Below, in pieces: positions 12,509 to 25,886 of a stretch of 64,000 nt of DNA. The notes below the pieces were generated by a model that did no database searches, was not told the DNA's origin, and saw only the letters and a program-made list of their open reading frames with translations. A program made the translations under genes and the position numbers. This stretch comes from Sympetrum striolatum (taxonomy: Eukaryota; Arthropoda; Insecta; Odonata; Libellulidae). Location: NCBI GenBank assembly GCA_947579665.1, contig OX388345.1:35741849-35805848 (forward strand). Direction: 5' to 3'. How positions within the stretch are numbered: the stretch's first letter is position 1; every line of letters starts with the position of its first letter.

Positions 12509-15500
12509 AATAATTTTTTGTAAAATAATGCAATACAAGTCACAGAATTACTAATCCTTATAAAAATCGATTGCAAACGATATCGCCTTGATGGAATTAC
12601 GTAGATTGCCCTCCAATCCGATCGAGTATATTTTATTCAAGTTATTTTATCAAGAATTATTATTATTTCATATTAACTTCTGAGCTACGTTCAATCTACT
12701 CAATTATCCGAGAAACAATTAATTATTCTTATAGTTCAGCTACGAAGGAATTAGATTTCTTAAAACGTATCCAGTTTTCCTCAGGTTTGATTAATTTTTT
12801 TAAATATATGTTTCCCATTCCATTTATTTACTTAAATTTCAGTTATTCGTCGGTAATATTTTAATAGTAAATAGCAAGTTCAAAAATATCAATCTTTACT
12901 GAATTATGGCGGGCTAAAACTTTATCTCTGAGTATTAAAAACATTCCTTTCATGTGAGCATCGGAAAGGAAATAAATAAGACAAAGTTTACAAAAATAAC
13001 TTTATTTAGAATAATATACAAAATAAAAACTGTACAAAAATAGAGATCCCATAAGACTAACGGAAGTAGATCTGTCTGATCATGGCTGTTCATTTCCTTA
13101 AAACTCAATTCTTTGGATAAATTGTACTGGTATAGCAGCCTTTCTGACCTCGATGCTTCGAGGATTGAATCCCATAAATTAATGGTATAATTTATTCAAG
13201 CCTGGAGGAGTTGACCACCATCAGGATCCAGAGCTTCCAGGAAAAGTGTTACGAATTGATTGCCTGTATCAAGTTTCAAAACTGATGCTCGGCAAAATCG
13301 ATGGCACATCCGAACAGGTTATGAAATTTGGAACAGGCACTATCATCCATAATCCAAAGCCCTGCCCTAACAATCGGCTGATTCTAGCTTAAGTTTAAAC
13401 ATCCTCCTGGTCCATGCAGACGGGCCACCATCCATCGCCTTTTGATCGGCCTATCTTTCCATAAGCGACGAACGAAATCCCAAGCACTCGCTGAAATGCG
13501 TTCGCGATGCAAATGCGGCTTTCACGCACGTGTGCTGCATTGTCTGCGAAGGAAATAGATAGCGGAGGGAAAGGGGAGAGACGATCATGGTGAGGGAGTG
13601 AGAGATAGCTAAGAGGATGGGAGGGGAGGATAAGAATGACAATGGAGATAGCGAGGAAGAGGATGAGAAAAAGGACACACACGAACAGTACACAAGGTCT
13701 AAGGAAGAGAACAATTCGTAGAGTTTTCTGCCATTGCAGAACATCCTAAATATTTGTCAGTCGTCGTCCTTGGTTTCAATTTCATAAAATAAACAGTACA
13801 TTAACAATAAACAATTTTATTTAAGTCCGTTGATATCCTCGGGTAACTAACTCATTTCCTTTTGTGAAAAATGTCGTTACTGAATGCAAATACACAAGAG
13901 AAAAAAAGCGTGTTAGTAAGGTTTCCAAATTGCGAAAGAAACTTAATAAATAAAGTCAATAGAAACAGAAACTACTGCAAGAAAACATATCCCTGCTACA
14001 CTATCATTTGGTTAGTTGCATATTTAATTTGTCTAGTAATATGATCACTGAGTAGATAGTTTTCCCCTCTCATAAGTACACGATAGAATTATTATAGATA
14101 TTATATTATTCTGGCAAATGCACATCTCCAAAAGGCATGAGTGTTTTACAGACACTTTACAGGGACAATTGTATTCAATTATTAGGGAACCGCAAAAATT
14201 ATCTATTATATAAATTATCTCACTAACATACTAATTGAATAAAGGAGTTACCAATAGAAGAAGTAATTGTAATTACAAAAAGTTTTTATTAGAGATTCAA
14301 TTAATACTAGCGAAGAAAATAATGATTTAAGTTAAATATGAAAATGGGGATGAAGTATACATCATTCTCCAAGATAATACCCCTTTCTGTTTATGACGAT
14401 GGACTTAGTTTTGCAGTCATGCATTACAATAATAATCGTAAGTGATGACAAAACTTGAAGGTAAGATTGGTCTAAATACTGTGGCAATTATAATTACACT
14501 CAAGAATAAAACGTAATATTTTCTTATTATATACAGTAACGCGGTCGTTTCCGATTCACGTAAATGATATACGTAATTTTGTTCATTTCAATTATGTCAT
14601 TTTTAGCCGAGGATATCTTTAGTGTTATCACACATTAACCTCACCAAAAGATACCAAGAGAAACTGATCGTGTTTTAATAAAACTTTCCAGTAGAAGAAG
14701 TACAGTATCCGTTTCATATGTTATGAGACGAACCTCTAAGTCATTAAAACTGCATTTGTTGAATTTATGTTCATTAAGGTTAATTTTACGAAAACTTTTC
14801 AGAAACTTTCCTTATAGTGTTTCGTAATTACATTTCTAAGGAATTTGCGAACGGTTAGTGCAATACTTTACTTAGCTATACTAGCAAGTCGTTGCAAGAA
14901 GAATTTCACGGTTATTACGGTAGTGTTCCTTACGCGATCCTTCTTGCCATGCTCGCGCAATGGTTACAGAAGGACCACGACAGACATTTTTATTTCCCCG
15001 CGCATTATTGATTTCCCGAACCTCTAAAAAAACGAGCTCCATTCGAAAATCCGCGCGAAGCCCAGGAATCCGACTTGAGACTCTTAGAAAAAAATCAAAC
15101 CAAGCAAAAGATTCATTTTTTTATCGTTGCGTGCGATATCTCGTACTGACCTTTGACCGAGCTCCTGCATCCTCCCTCTGCGGCTGCATCTCTCCGTGCC
15201 TCGCTCTGTCTCCCATCTTTTCCTTGTCTTCTCCACTCAACCCTTCCAAGCACCCAGCCCGTAGCAACAGGTCATGCTGCCTCGCGCTGCACGGGATATC
15301 ACTGCGGAGAGTCAGAAATTAGAGCCATCAAAGCGAGCCGGAGTGTCATAAAAGAAAAATACCAGAAATTTGATTCCGACCGTGTCATACGGGTTATGCC
15401 AATACACTTTACGCAACCAATCAACTTAGAGAACTAAATGTAATGGTGCACTGTCGTTGGGAACATACTAAAGGGAACGCAATAACGAAATAACTTGAAA

Positions 15501-15535
15501 CGGTGATTAGGAAGTAGGTAGAATATACATTTTAT
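12509..15535. other. Intergenic, two GC-richer patches
   Basis: Patches at about 13390-13740 and 14930-15330 are less AT-rich and have open frames in overlapping registers, consistent with composition and not with coding. Nothing else recognised. Confidence 0.35.
12514..12519 (+). terminator. Pol III terminator of tRNA-Phe
   Basis: Six consecutive T five bases past the discriminator base of the tRNA. Confidence 0.8.
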
Positions 15536-15900
15536 AACAACAAAGAAAAAGTTAACTCTTATTATTTAAAAATGCAAATGTTCATCAGCGAATATTTCCG
15601 GCTAGTAGTAGCTAATAACAGGCAGAATAAATTGAAAACAACAAAGAAAAAGTTAACTCTTATTATTTAACAATGCAAATGTTTCATCAGCAAAAATTGG
15701 CTAGTAGAAGCCAATAATAGGCGTTGAGGATGGCTATTAGCTAGCCATAACCAATAATAGACACATTAAAACAGTTTTAAAAGAACAAAGATAAAGATAT
15801 CTCTATTATTTAACAATGCAAATTTTTCATTGACAAACAGTTTCGGCTGGTAATAGCCAATAATAGACCTCGAGGATTGCAGTTAGCTAGCCATCCTTGT
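15536..15900. repeat. Three-unit tandem repeat
   Basis: Three units start with AACAACAAAGAAAAAGTTAA (about 15536), a near copy (about 15637) and AAGAACAAAGATAAAGATAT (about 15781). Each continues with CTCTTATTATTTA or CTCTATTATTTA, AATGCAAAT, TTCATCAG or TTCATTGAC, and GGCTAGTAG...AATAATAG. Unit spacing is about 101 and 144 bp; the later units carry an added TTAGCTAGCCAT segment. A local tandem duplication with divergence. Confidence 0.7.
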
Positions 15901-17644
15901 TTCGTTATTCCATTACTAGCTTAACTAGAAAAGATTCCCTGACGAAAAATTTTCTTTGTGTAATGATTAAAGCTATCTTCAAGCGAAGAATAGTGAAGAA
16001 TCAGGCGAAATACGGTGGAAAACTATAATGGAAATAATCTCAGATTTTGTACTTTCTCATTCACGTTCACCACATGATCACATAAAATAAACCTTCGAGG
16101 AAAAAGTTAAACTTCTGAAATTATTTACAAAAGTTATATGTTCTTTGTTTTAAAACTGAGTTATAGTAAGCAAATCTATGTCAATAATCCACAAGGGGAA
16201 GACCTCCTCCGTTTATTTTATACCCATGTTTAGCTCACTGGCCATTTCTAACGGCAATAGAATTAAAAGTGCTTAGGCAATTACCTAATTAATTCAGTTT
16301 TGAATTCATAATACCATGATTGACGACATTAAATAAGGCTTGAGTCAACTCCGATCGCTGGATTTGGATTATCGATAACACTCGTATTCTTTCCGAGATA
16401 CAACGTTTCACCTTCAAGGTTGGCGAATGCTCTGGGAGCTGAATATTGGCCTCATAAGAATTCAGCGGCTGGCTATATTTCGATTCGAAAACTCAAGCAC
16501 GTCGGACGAGATCTGTGTTTTGTTAAGCGAAACGAATCAGCGACTGCCAGGAGAAATGAAATCATTATTAGGGACACCGACAAAGCAACGGAGAGTGGAT
16601 ATCCTTTCACAAATCAGCGACAAACGACCACTACTCCAAAACTTGTTCCCCAGACCGATAGTATAACGAAACTTGGCATATTATATAACCTGAAAATTTC
16701 TAAATGTGTATCTGTTAAAACAGTAAATAATTGCTCGGGTAAATTTACTACTCGCTAATTCCATCAACATTGTTCCCGACTAATATAAGGAGCAATGTCG
16801 CAGAGAATGACGTAACGGCAGTGGGTGCAACAACCGAGATATCTACTTCGGATGTATTTACGAGGAGAGACTGCTATGAGAAGCCCTTCCAGGGAAATCG
16901 ACGATAAATAAGCAGCAAGCAAGCACGTTAAATTCCGAAACACGTGTTACTGGCATAAAATACTGGTCTCGAAGTTTGTAGCGAATACATTACAGCGTGC
17001 GAGCCTTGTAAACTCTTGCATGGATTTCAAGGGAGTGGGGGAGAATGAAACTCTTGCATGAATCTTGAAGGGGAGAAATTCTTGATTACAGATACAGTTT
17101 CTGGCAACTGTTTCAATAAATTGTCATTAGACAAGAAATACACGTGGGCTACCTCAGTTGAATCAGTATATGTGTAACCTTATACATACGATGGGTATGT
17201 ATCGTATATGGGTCACATTCATGTTTATTTGCACAAATTTTGTTTTGTATTGATTTGCTTTGGGAGAAATGTTCCACAATATATACGATTATGTGAATAC
17301 AATGAATAATGATAAATTGATGACAATGTTGCCATCTGGCTTCCGCCTTTTAGCAACTTGCATAATAATAACAATATATAATATTGTTTTTAACAACAGT
17401 AGCATCATATCGTTTACACAAATTTAAGTTCCTTGTTTTACGTTAACTAATTATAGTGGCAGGACAACACAATCTCTTAGCCTAACTTATAATTAGCTAG
17501 AACAATACGATGAAAACGAAAAAAAATAAGAAAAAGAGTAGTTCTCTTTGTATATAGCGGGTTATGAATAACAATCATGCCAATATATTTTCATTAGATT
17601 GAAACTATTTTGTTGTTGAATTTTTTTTGTTTTTATAAAGTGAT
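15901..17644. other. Intergenic
   Basis: An open stretch at 16420-16760 exists in two frames and is not convincing as a gene. No repeats or RNA genes recognised. Confidence 0.35.
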
Positions 17645-17737
17645 TTGACAGCTTAGGTCACTTCGCTTATGGACTCCCACCTGGTATCGAACCCGGGATT
17701 GCTTAGGCCAAAACCGAACTTGGCTATCCGGGAGCTC
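17645..17737 (-). mobile_element. tRNA-derived SINE-like copy 2
   Basis: On the minus strand GAGCTCCCGGATAGCCAAG is followed by the B-box GGGTTCGATACCAGGTGGG and the shared tail (plus-strand CAGCTTAGGTCACTTCGC at 17649-17666). Same family and orientation as 1801-1926 and 35041-35146. A hairpin element lies about 110 bp away, at the same relative position as for copy 1. Confidence 0.6.
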
Positions 17738-17845
17738 ATATACGGGATTCTTACGTTAAATTCTCAAGTCAATGACGCTATGAAACATGCACAAGAATAT
17801 GGATGACGTACCTTGTATTTTTTCAGATTACACTCACCTTACATA

Positions 17846-18060
17846 TACTACTTCGTTTAAAAAGTTTCCGAACTTATTTTTTCCCGCGTAAACGCCGAGC
17901 AGGAGAAATGTAAAACTCTAGTGGTAAATAGGTAGGTAGGTAAGGGGTTTGTGGCTGTACCCACAATATGTGGCGCTATCTACCACCAGAATTTTACATT
18001 TATCCTGCTCGGCGTTTTCACGGGAAAAAAAAATTCGGGAACTTTTTGAAAGAAGTAGGA
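17846..18060. mobile_element. Hairpin (foldback) element, copy 2
   Basis: Near-complete palindrome. The left arm runs TTTAAAAAGTTTCCGAACTT, CCCGCGTAAACGCCGAGC, AGGAGAAATGTAAAACTC, AGTGGTAAATAG. The right arm reads back CTATCTACCACCAGAATTTT, ACATTTATCCTGCTCGGCG, TTTTCACGGG, TTCGGGAACTTTTTGAAAG. Arms are about 85-90 bp, with a loop of about 35 bp containing three GTAG repeats. It is longer than copy 1 at 2034, which looks internally deleted. No ORF. Confidence 0.7.
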
Positions 18061-19823
18061 TACTATATTACCTTTTGAAAAGTAAATATCTTAGTTAAAA
18101 CAACGCAGTACGGTTGAACCCCTGAGTACTGAAACTAACCTCCCTCTCGACGGCAAACCCCGAGGAACAGCGACTTAAAGTGTCATTAAATGAGCCATCA
18201 AGGCGAGGGAGATGCGTAAACTAACACCAGATGAAGATATCGCTTCAACCTGTCGCTAAAAAATTATTCGTCACGACCCATTTGCGAGTCACAGTTCTCA
18301 CGTCTCCATCGGCGGACCGCAAATCACTCCAGCGGAGGAAGCCGGAAAGAAAAACCGTGACATCTCTTTCGTGACGCATACGACGACTTCGAGGAAAAAT
18401 AAAGAGGTCTCCTGATCTTTGCAAGGACAAGAACTCCGTGTTGATAAACAAAACAATGAAGTGAGCCGGTTGCTAAGGGTGTGAAGGTGTAGCAACGAGG
18501 TTTAGCGGTGTGAGTAACGCCAGGTTTTGCAACGCTCTTCGCCAACCGCTAGTCTAAATTAGGACAAGTTTGCGCGCGGGAATGGGAGGTCGGACGAGAG
18601 ACAATAAGTCTACCAATTAGGGCAGGGGAAAAATTGAAAAGAGAGGAAACGGATAATGCAAAGAGAGCTTAGCGTTTTCCTTCTTAAATCTAACAAATGA
18701 CGCTGACTCGGTAATTGACTCATTCCTCGGAGTTCTGTGGAGAGTGTCTAACCTCCAGGAGCAGTTGAACTTTTATTCGAGTTCGAGGCTAAACAAATAA
18801 GGGATGACGTTCGATCCGTTAAGTCTAATCGAAATGGATTGCGAATCTATTAACGGTTGAAAACCCGATTCGCAATCCTATGCAAAGCTTGAGATATGCA
18901 ATCTCTTCCATCTCAGAGAGCACTTACTTTCTTTCGGAACGATCCAGATGAGTAACCACGGGAAATGATGGATTCTCACACTCTCGATACAGCCACCGAA
19001 TTCCGTGAAAGTTAACCTACTATAAGCTATCGATTTGAGAGAGGCTAAATCAGCCATATTTTAACAAATAATGGGAAGTTGTACTTCATTTTCTCAATTA
19101 AAACATAAGCAATACATCATTTAGCAGTAAACGCCATCGCTTATGAGTTTAAATAGAAATAGTCAGTCCTTAGAAATAAGAAGTAAAACATAACAAATCT
19201 AGTACTAAAAGGTAATCAATCAATCCCTCGCTATTGGCCATTTTTATTATAGTATGAAAAATGCATAAATGGAGATGTGCCATAAAAATTGGAAGCAATT
19301 AATATAAGAATGAAAATTTAGATCTACCACGTGCTATTCGTGGTGCTTGAGATTAAAAATAACATGCTATAGAGGGCAAAAATTTCAAATAGGCAATTAA
19401 ATTTTCCTATAAATAATAATAAAGAACGACATTCTTATCATTTCTAGTGAAATCTTTCAAGAGCAATTTTCGGAAAAAGACGTCATCTCTACACGGCTTT
19501 CGAGTGTCGCACTCCCATCGACGACGTAGAAAGACAAAGGAAGTCTGACACTGTGATATATTTATTGCAAACAGTCCCTCAGTGTGCGATTTATACGAAA
19601 GCCTGACATTCTGCTAATAACTTTCACACTAAGAAAAGATAGTTAGAGAAAAGTACGAATATCTTAATATTTTGAACCGATATGAACATTTTGCCGCAGT
19701 CGTTTACGTATGCCCTTTTAACTTAAAAGCATTTTCCAGAATGAATAATTCTAGCTTAAAAATTTGATTCCTTATAGATAAAACTAATCAGTATATTTAT
19801 AAAGAAGGAAAGAGAGATGGTAG
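18061..19823. other. Intergenic with GC-richer island 18120-18640
   Basis: The island is open in three minus-strand frames at once, so it is not coding evidence. Remaining sequence is AT-rich without recognised features. Confidence 0.35.
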
Positions 19824-20003
19824 GTACTTTTTCCACACTTTTATTACAATCACGACCGGTTTCGACGAGTAATCGACATCTTCTGGTGTTGAACAAAATT
19901 CAAGCTATTCTAACAGCAGAACAAGGTTGTTCTACCCCAGAAGATGGAAATTACTTGTCGAAACCGGTCGTCATTTTAATAAAATTGTAGAAAAACAACC
20001 TTT
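19824..20003. mobile_element. Foldback MITE with ACCGGTTTCGAC arms
   Basis: The left arm ATTACAATCACGACCGGTTT, CGACGAGTAAT, CATCTTCTGG (19845-19883) pairs with right-arm CCAGAAGATGG, ATTACTTGTCG, AAACCGGTCGT (19937-19971). Pairing continues outward into ACTTTTTCCAC/GTAGAAAAACAAC. The spacer is about 50 bp. It has no coding capacity and is a typical non-autonomous inverted-repeat element. Confidence 0.7.
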
Positions 20004-23000
20004 CTTCCCTTCATTTTACATGATGGATTCCTACACGATTTCGCCTGACTCTGTGAATTTTATCAATATATTAACCGCTATACGAATAAAACAATTTTGA
20101 CCTGAGTGTTTGAAAACGATTTTATAATAAGCGTTAATGATCTGTAAGAATTCATTCCGGAGAATCATCGTCTTCGATGGCAATGAAACTTTTAGAAGGA
20201 TTAATTACGCGCCATTAAGCATGAACGGCAGTTGATTGGAAAACTTGGAATGAAATATCTACCATGGACGTCAGAGGCAAATTACGGTTAGTTAAAGACG
20301 TGACATCAACTTGGGAGAACTTAACTTGGTCGATGAAAACTCAACTAGAGTAACAGAGTCAAGTTACGTCATCCTCAGCTCTGAAGTTTTCCATTACTTC
20401 TCGCCCGAAAACGCCTTTAAAATAAAATCAAGCATCGATTATTCATTTTTCCTTATCGAAGAGTGACGCATGGATTATCCCTCGAAAGAAGGACCTAAGA
20501 AGCATCTTAAAGAAAATTAATATACGAGTTAGAGGGACTTCCAGGGATAATTAATAAAAAATTAATTCATCGGTATCCGAGTCTTTTCTAATGTCATTCC
20601 AAAAATAAAAGAAAATTTCTAGAGGAAAACCAATATCCAAACCAAATATCCAGCTTCTGGGCGAATAAGCTGAACAGATAATTAGTCGATATTTGCTTGA
20701 TCAATATCGGAAAAAAAAGCTGGGGATGACAATCGATCGTAAAAACTGTTCGGAAAACCGAAGAATGACATGGCGAATCACGTTCTCCAATAAATTTGAA
20801 ATTCAATTGATCCCTTAAGGTTCATTTACCGAATAAAGAAGTCAACTACTAAGTTAATTCGAACAATTTCATTAATGTATGTAATGTATTTATTGGTTAT
20901 GATACCAACGGGTATTTTTATCGTTATCGAATCATTATTTGTAAAAATTATTCGTCGTTCGACGATGAGATTGATATTGTTGAAAAACAGATTATGTTAA
21001 TCTGATGTCAAACAAAATTCTCACGCATACAGCAGAATTCAGACTTTGTAATAGGGTGATTAACATTTAAATGTCAGAGGATGAGTGTCAAAGAATTAGT
21101 AAAATCCAAGTGATACTCATTTATAAACAGCCATGCGATGATTTAAAATGCATTTAATGCTCTATAAATGTAAAATCTGAGAAAAACTCTCTTATGCTTT
21201 GTTTCTACTCTCCAATATACCGCAGCTCTTTATCTCATTAGCAAATTCTCTTAAAAATTTTAATTGCAGAGAAGATATCCGAACCCCACTTCCTGTAATG
21301 ATCTCATTAACATGAACTTCTAGCATCTCTCACTAGGAAATGATACTTCTGAAGTGAGTCCTGAGCACTCATCATATGATAAATGAGCTCAGAGTTTAAT
21401 GATAAAACAAAAGGAAGATAAAGATAAGAACATATTTTACATTTCTTACAAATATTATACATGATATATAGTTTTATGTACACACATTTTTGAGCATTCG
21501 TCTTACTGTGAGCAATTAATTAAATTCAGTTGCTATACGGCTCAATAATTACTTAATAAACCATATTAGGTAATACTTTAACTCTTAATTATTAATGAAC
21601 TTTTTGAATTTGTGTTGCTTATGACAAAGAGAAACACTTTCTTAAAAACCAGAGCATCTGTCTGCTTTAAACCTAACAATGCGCCTACGAATAACAATTA
21701 TAGGATGCAAAAAGTCAAATGAAGATACTGCGGAGGATTTTTACAGAAGTAATACGAGAAATTTGAGGAGTGATCGGTTGAACGGTAATGAAATTAAGGA
21801 ATGCGAACCTTCCTACGTGTTGAAGCATGTGGGCGTAGGCCTAATCTGAATTTCGAGTACACAGACACTCCTTACATCATCAATTTTATGGACGTAACAA
21901 AAAATAAAAGAAAAACCTCGTTACGTCACTTCCCGGCCTCCGAAACCATCGCATTTTTAACCGCGCAAGACGGTGTATATTACTGCCCTTCGCATTTTCG
22001 TGACCTCATGGCGAGGGAGAGAGGCGACAAGTCGACCCGATCCATCACGAGGGAAAAAAAGTTAATCGATAAGCACCTCTTGGACAATCACTCAAAAGTG
22101 CTTTCCCGTGTCTGAGAGGCAATCGCATATACGCGATGAGGTGGCCGTCGCAGTCCGGGGAGGGAGAAGCGTTGTCGCAACGATATGACTCTTTATCCTG
22201 CCGACATAACGCAAAGAGCACGACAAGGAGAGGGGGAGTCTTAATTAAGTCGACCGGGCAGGCGTGTAGACACCCGTTGCGGCAACAGAACATCCATCGG
22301 GTGCGCATTGTGAAATGGCAGACGGAGAAGGGGCGCATTAAAGGAGGGAAGGAAGGCAGTTTGCAGAAAGGGAAAATTAGGCTTTCGACCCGTCAAAATC
22401 CTGTCTGCGTTAAATATTACGACCTGCCGCAATTTCGGGATTACGACGGAAGCCTTTGTTTCCCCGGAGGGAAAGTTTTCCTATCCACGTTCGCAAGGCG
22501 TGGGTGGTATTTGCCGAGGAAAAGACGAAATTTTCGCTCGATGATCAACGTCGATTCACATTTTCTTCCTTTATGCTTCTGCAAACTCGACTCGAACGCT
22601 AATAATCCATTCCTTAACACCTGAGATTATGTGTGTCTGATTACGAGTCTGTAAGATAGTAATTAGAAATTAAATATTCCTGAATGGTTCCTATCTTATC
22701 AAGAGATAAACATACACAACAATACAATTTACTTAAAGGGACTGGCCGACCAAAGAAACCATCAAATCCATATATAGTCGATTCCTCCATGTTTTATTGT
22801 GTTTTGGAAATTGTATAATTCTTAAAAAAGGTACAATTTTACTACCTTCAAGCGGCTGTGATTTATTTATCTATAGAAAATTATATTTCCCCAAAACTCA
22901 GTAAAATTTTGGTTATCGAAGATGAATCCAGTATACAAATAAAACGCGAAAATATTATGCCTAAATTTATTAATAGTTAATATTTATGGATAAAATAATC

Positions 23001-25313
23001 GAAAATTGTCACAAAATCTTTAGATCGCGAATAATTCTTGGATTTTGAACGGTAAGGATTGTAGAAGTATAAACAGTTATTCTTGAGATAACGTATATGT
23101 AATGAGAGTAAGTTACTGAGTAAATTTTAAACGTTTAAATCGGTGGAAAATTTTATCAACTGAATGAAAAAACTAAGTACAGCTAAAACAAATCTATAAG
23201 AATTACCAAAGGAAACAAAATCTTTGATAAACACCCTCTTGATGACACAGTAATTAAAACTGAATCGAATCTTATCCTGAATTGATCATGAAGGTTAACA
23301 AAGGTAGAACCAATTGAAGAACTGATTATAGAACGAAATTTTAACTACAGAAAATAATTATTTCCTTCCAAAATATATATGCCCCTATTCTGCTGAGTCT
23401 TTTCGAGGAATAAATCATAATAGCGGCAATGGATGATAATTAAAGTTCGAAGACAACGAAACGGAGAAATAGCTGCGGAAGTGAAATGGAACTGGAAAAG
23501 AAGGAATTAATAGTTTGAGATTTATCTTCGAAAAGTAATGAAAATTGGATACAGGCATGGGAATGAGGGCAATGGAGCTGAAGTTCAAATTAATAACCAG
23601 AGAAACAAGAGAAAGGAAACGAGAAGACTTGGAGAAATATGGCAGCGGAAAATTGGAGAAGGATATTAGCCCTTCACAGAGAAAGAAGCAGATAGATGTC
23701 AAGTGTAAAAACTACGGGAATCATTCTCATGTTCTTTGAAAAGAATATCTCGTACCGTATAAAAAAATTAGGCATTTGCCGCTTATCATCAAGTCTTAAC
23801 AACTATCATTACCTAAAATAATACAGCTTGTCGACACAATAGTTTACGGAAGCCGAAATCAAAGTACCGCTACTTTTCACCCTCGATTTTTTTACGTCCA
23901 TCAACCGCAATCGATACGACGAAGTACTCACTGCCACCGATATGCCCCTTTAAGGTTTTCATGACCTAGAGCGGTAACTGTAAAATAATGTTTCCCATGC
24001 CGGATGTCATGGAAACCTTAAGTATCGACCAATTTTTCAACGGAGAATGTGCAATTACGAAATTCAGGGGAATTACCCATGTTTGGAAACTTCCTATCCT
24101 GTTACTTAGTTCTCTTGAATTCCCGTATAAGAAAGGCATGATTATTCTCCATATAGCGGTCGTTATAACACATGGTAAAGACAGAATTCGAACTTACGTG
24201 AATTTCATTCTACGCTGACCATATAAAAGTAAACTTATTAATTGATCAATATAAGAAAATTCTAGTAAATAGATAAAGACCTTGTAATTGGTTAACAAAT
24301 AGCTCTTTATCGATGGAAACACATGATTGAATATGGAAATTATGATTTTAATGATAATGTACTCTCGAGGAAAATAGGCAAATAAAATCCAGTTAAGAGA
24401 GAGATGTGTTAAGAAAGACGGTAAGTATTGTATACTATAGCAATTCAGGCTGGAAATATGAAAATAAAATTGAATTTTCAACCGGACACAAAATCTTGCC
24501 AAAGTTTGGTAAAAACATTTTGATGTCACAATTCGAGACTTGCACCTGTAAATAAAAGACGTGTAACCGAATGAAAACTATGGACAATATTTCTTCTTTA
24601 GATTGAAACTATCTCCTTTCGAACTGGAAAGCTAATTAATATAGTTGAATACGTGAGTTATCGATATAAATAGGTATCTATTCATATATGAGTTTGTTGG
24701 CAAAAAAAAACTGCTTGAAGTTGCTAAGAGAAAATACGAAGTATGCATAGGAAGGAAGCCAGACAAATTTCATTTTTTTACGGAACTTCATGTATGGAAA
24801 CAAATAGGTGGTATGAATTATTTACTACGGCGTTAATTTGGTGACTCCTAATATCATTACTTGATATGCATATGGTATTAAAATTTATATTTAGACACTA
24901 TATTAGATCACGCATCTTCTCTCACTTCATTAAGATGTTCACCACAATATTTTATTCCGTTTTCCTCCTCTATACAAAGGAGCGGACGACTGGTATCATG
25001 AAAATGGCCGAATAAATTGGAATAGTTCCCGTTTATACAGCAATAAACGTATTTTAATATTAGCTCCAGAAGTTGGCGAGAGCTTCTCCCGCCGACCTAC
25101 TATTGCCAATCAATTTCGCTGACAGATATTTTATTAATAACTTCTCTCAGCGAACAGCCGATTGACGCAACTCAGAAAAATGGGAACAGCATAGAGAGCG
25201 AAATTATCGCAAACACAATGCATATCCCGCCGATTATTCAGCAGGCCAAAGGAAAGGAAACCTTCGTAACGGGCGATAAAAATTGCACAAGGGCCTTAGG
25301 ACAGTGACATCTA
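20004..25313. other. Intergenic with GC-richer island 22000-22620
   Basis: The island holds overlapping open frames on both strands (up to 162 codons, 22136-22624, rich in Arg/Lys/Gly) that match no family I know. The rest is AT-rich. No RNA gene or repeat recognised. Confidence 0.35.
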
Positions 25314-25517
25314 ACAAGGGATCATTACGCGTTGTGTGAAAGGGATCTTCATAATACTTTTAGGGAAGGCTCTCGTGCAAATAATAATAACAATTGTGAA
25401 ACCTAAGCGACTAACTTTCGCTAATTTTTAAGAAATAAGCATTTAAAAATCAGCGTCGGATTTCACCGTTCACAATTAGAGACTTGTAACTATGCGTACG
25501 GCTACTTTGCCAAGGAA

Positions 25518-25584
25518 GTCGTGGTGTAGTGGTACCGAGTCCGGCAGTGGAAGCGTCGGTCATGGGTTCGATTCCGTGATGGAT
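25518..25584 (+). repeat. tRNA-like block in the left arm
   Basis: GTCGTGGTGTAGTGGTACCG at 25518 resembles the 5' half of Glu/Asp/Gly-type tRNAs and GGGTTCGATTCCGTGATGG near 25564 is a good B box. The acceptor ends do not pair well and the anticodon arm is disturbed, so it is a pseudo-tRNA. The inverted counterpart is at about 26742-26810. Confidence 0.5.
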
Positions 25585-25886
25585 AAAATTTTTTCAACTT
25601 TCTTTTTTGTTCGTATAAGTCTTTCTCTTTCGTTTGTAATTTATTAATTTTCATGCCACATTCAAGAACAACTTTTTTTATTATTTTCTGTTGATCATAG
25701 ACTCATGGTCAGGGCAAACGAACACCTCTCTCTCTACGACGAAGTATTTGTGGATGGAAATGGTAACCCAACGTGCACGTTAAAAGTTATCCCGCCGAAA
25801 TGTACCCCATTGTGCTAACCTCTTGACGTGTATTTTTCCGGCAAGTGAAGAACTTAATTAAAAGAATTCAGAACGCCCCAGAGGTA

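Noticed and set aside
22136..22624. 162-codon plus-strand ORF rich in Arg and Gly
   Set aside because: Other frames are open over the same interval; basic composition is typical of translated CpG-rich non-coding DNA.
25518..25584. Possible tRNA-Gly/Glu gene
   Set aside because: Good A and B boxes, but the acceptor stem does not close and the block is duplicated in the arms of a transposon-like unit; called pseudo-tRNA.
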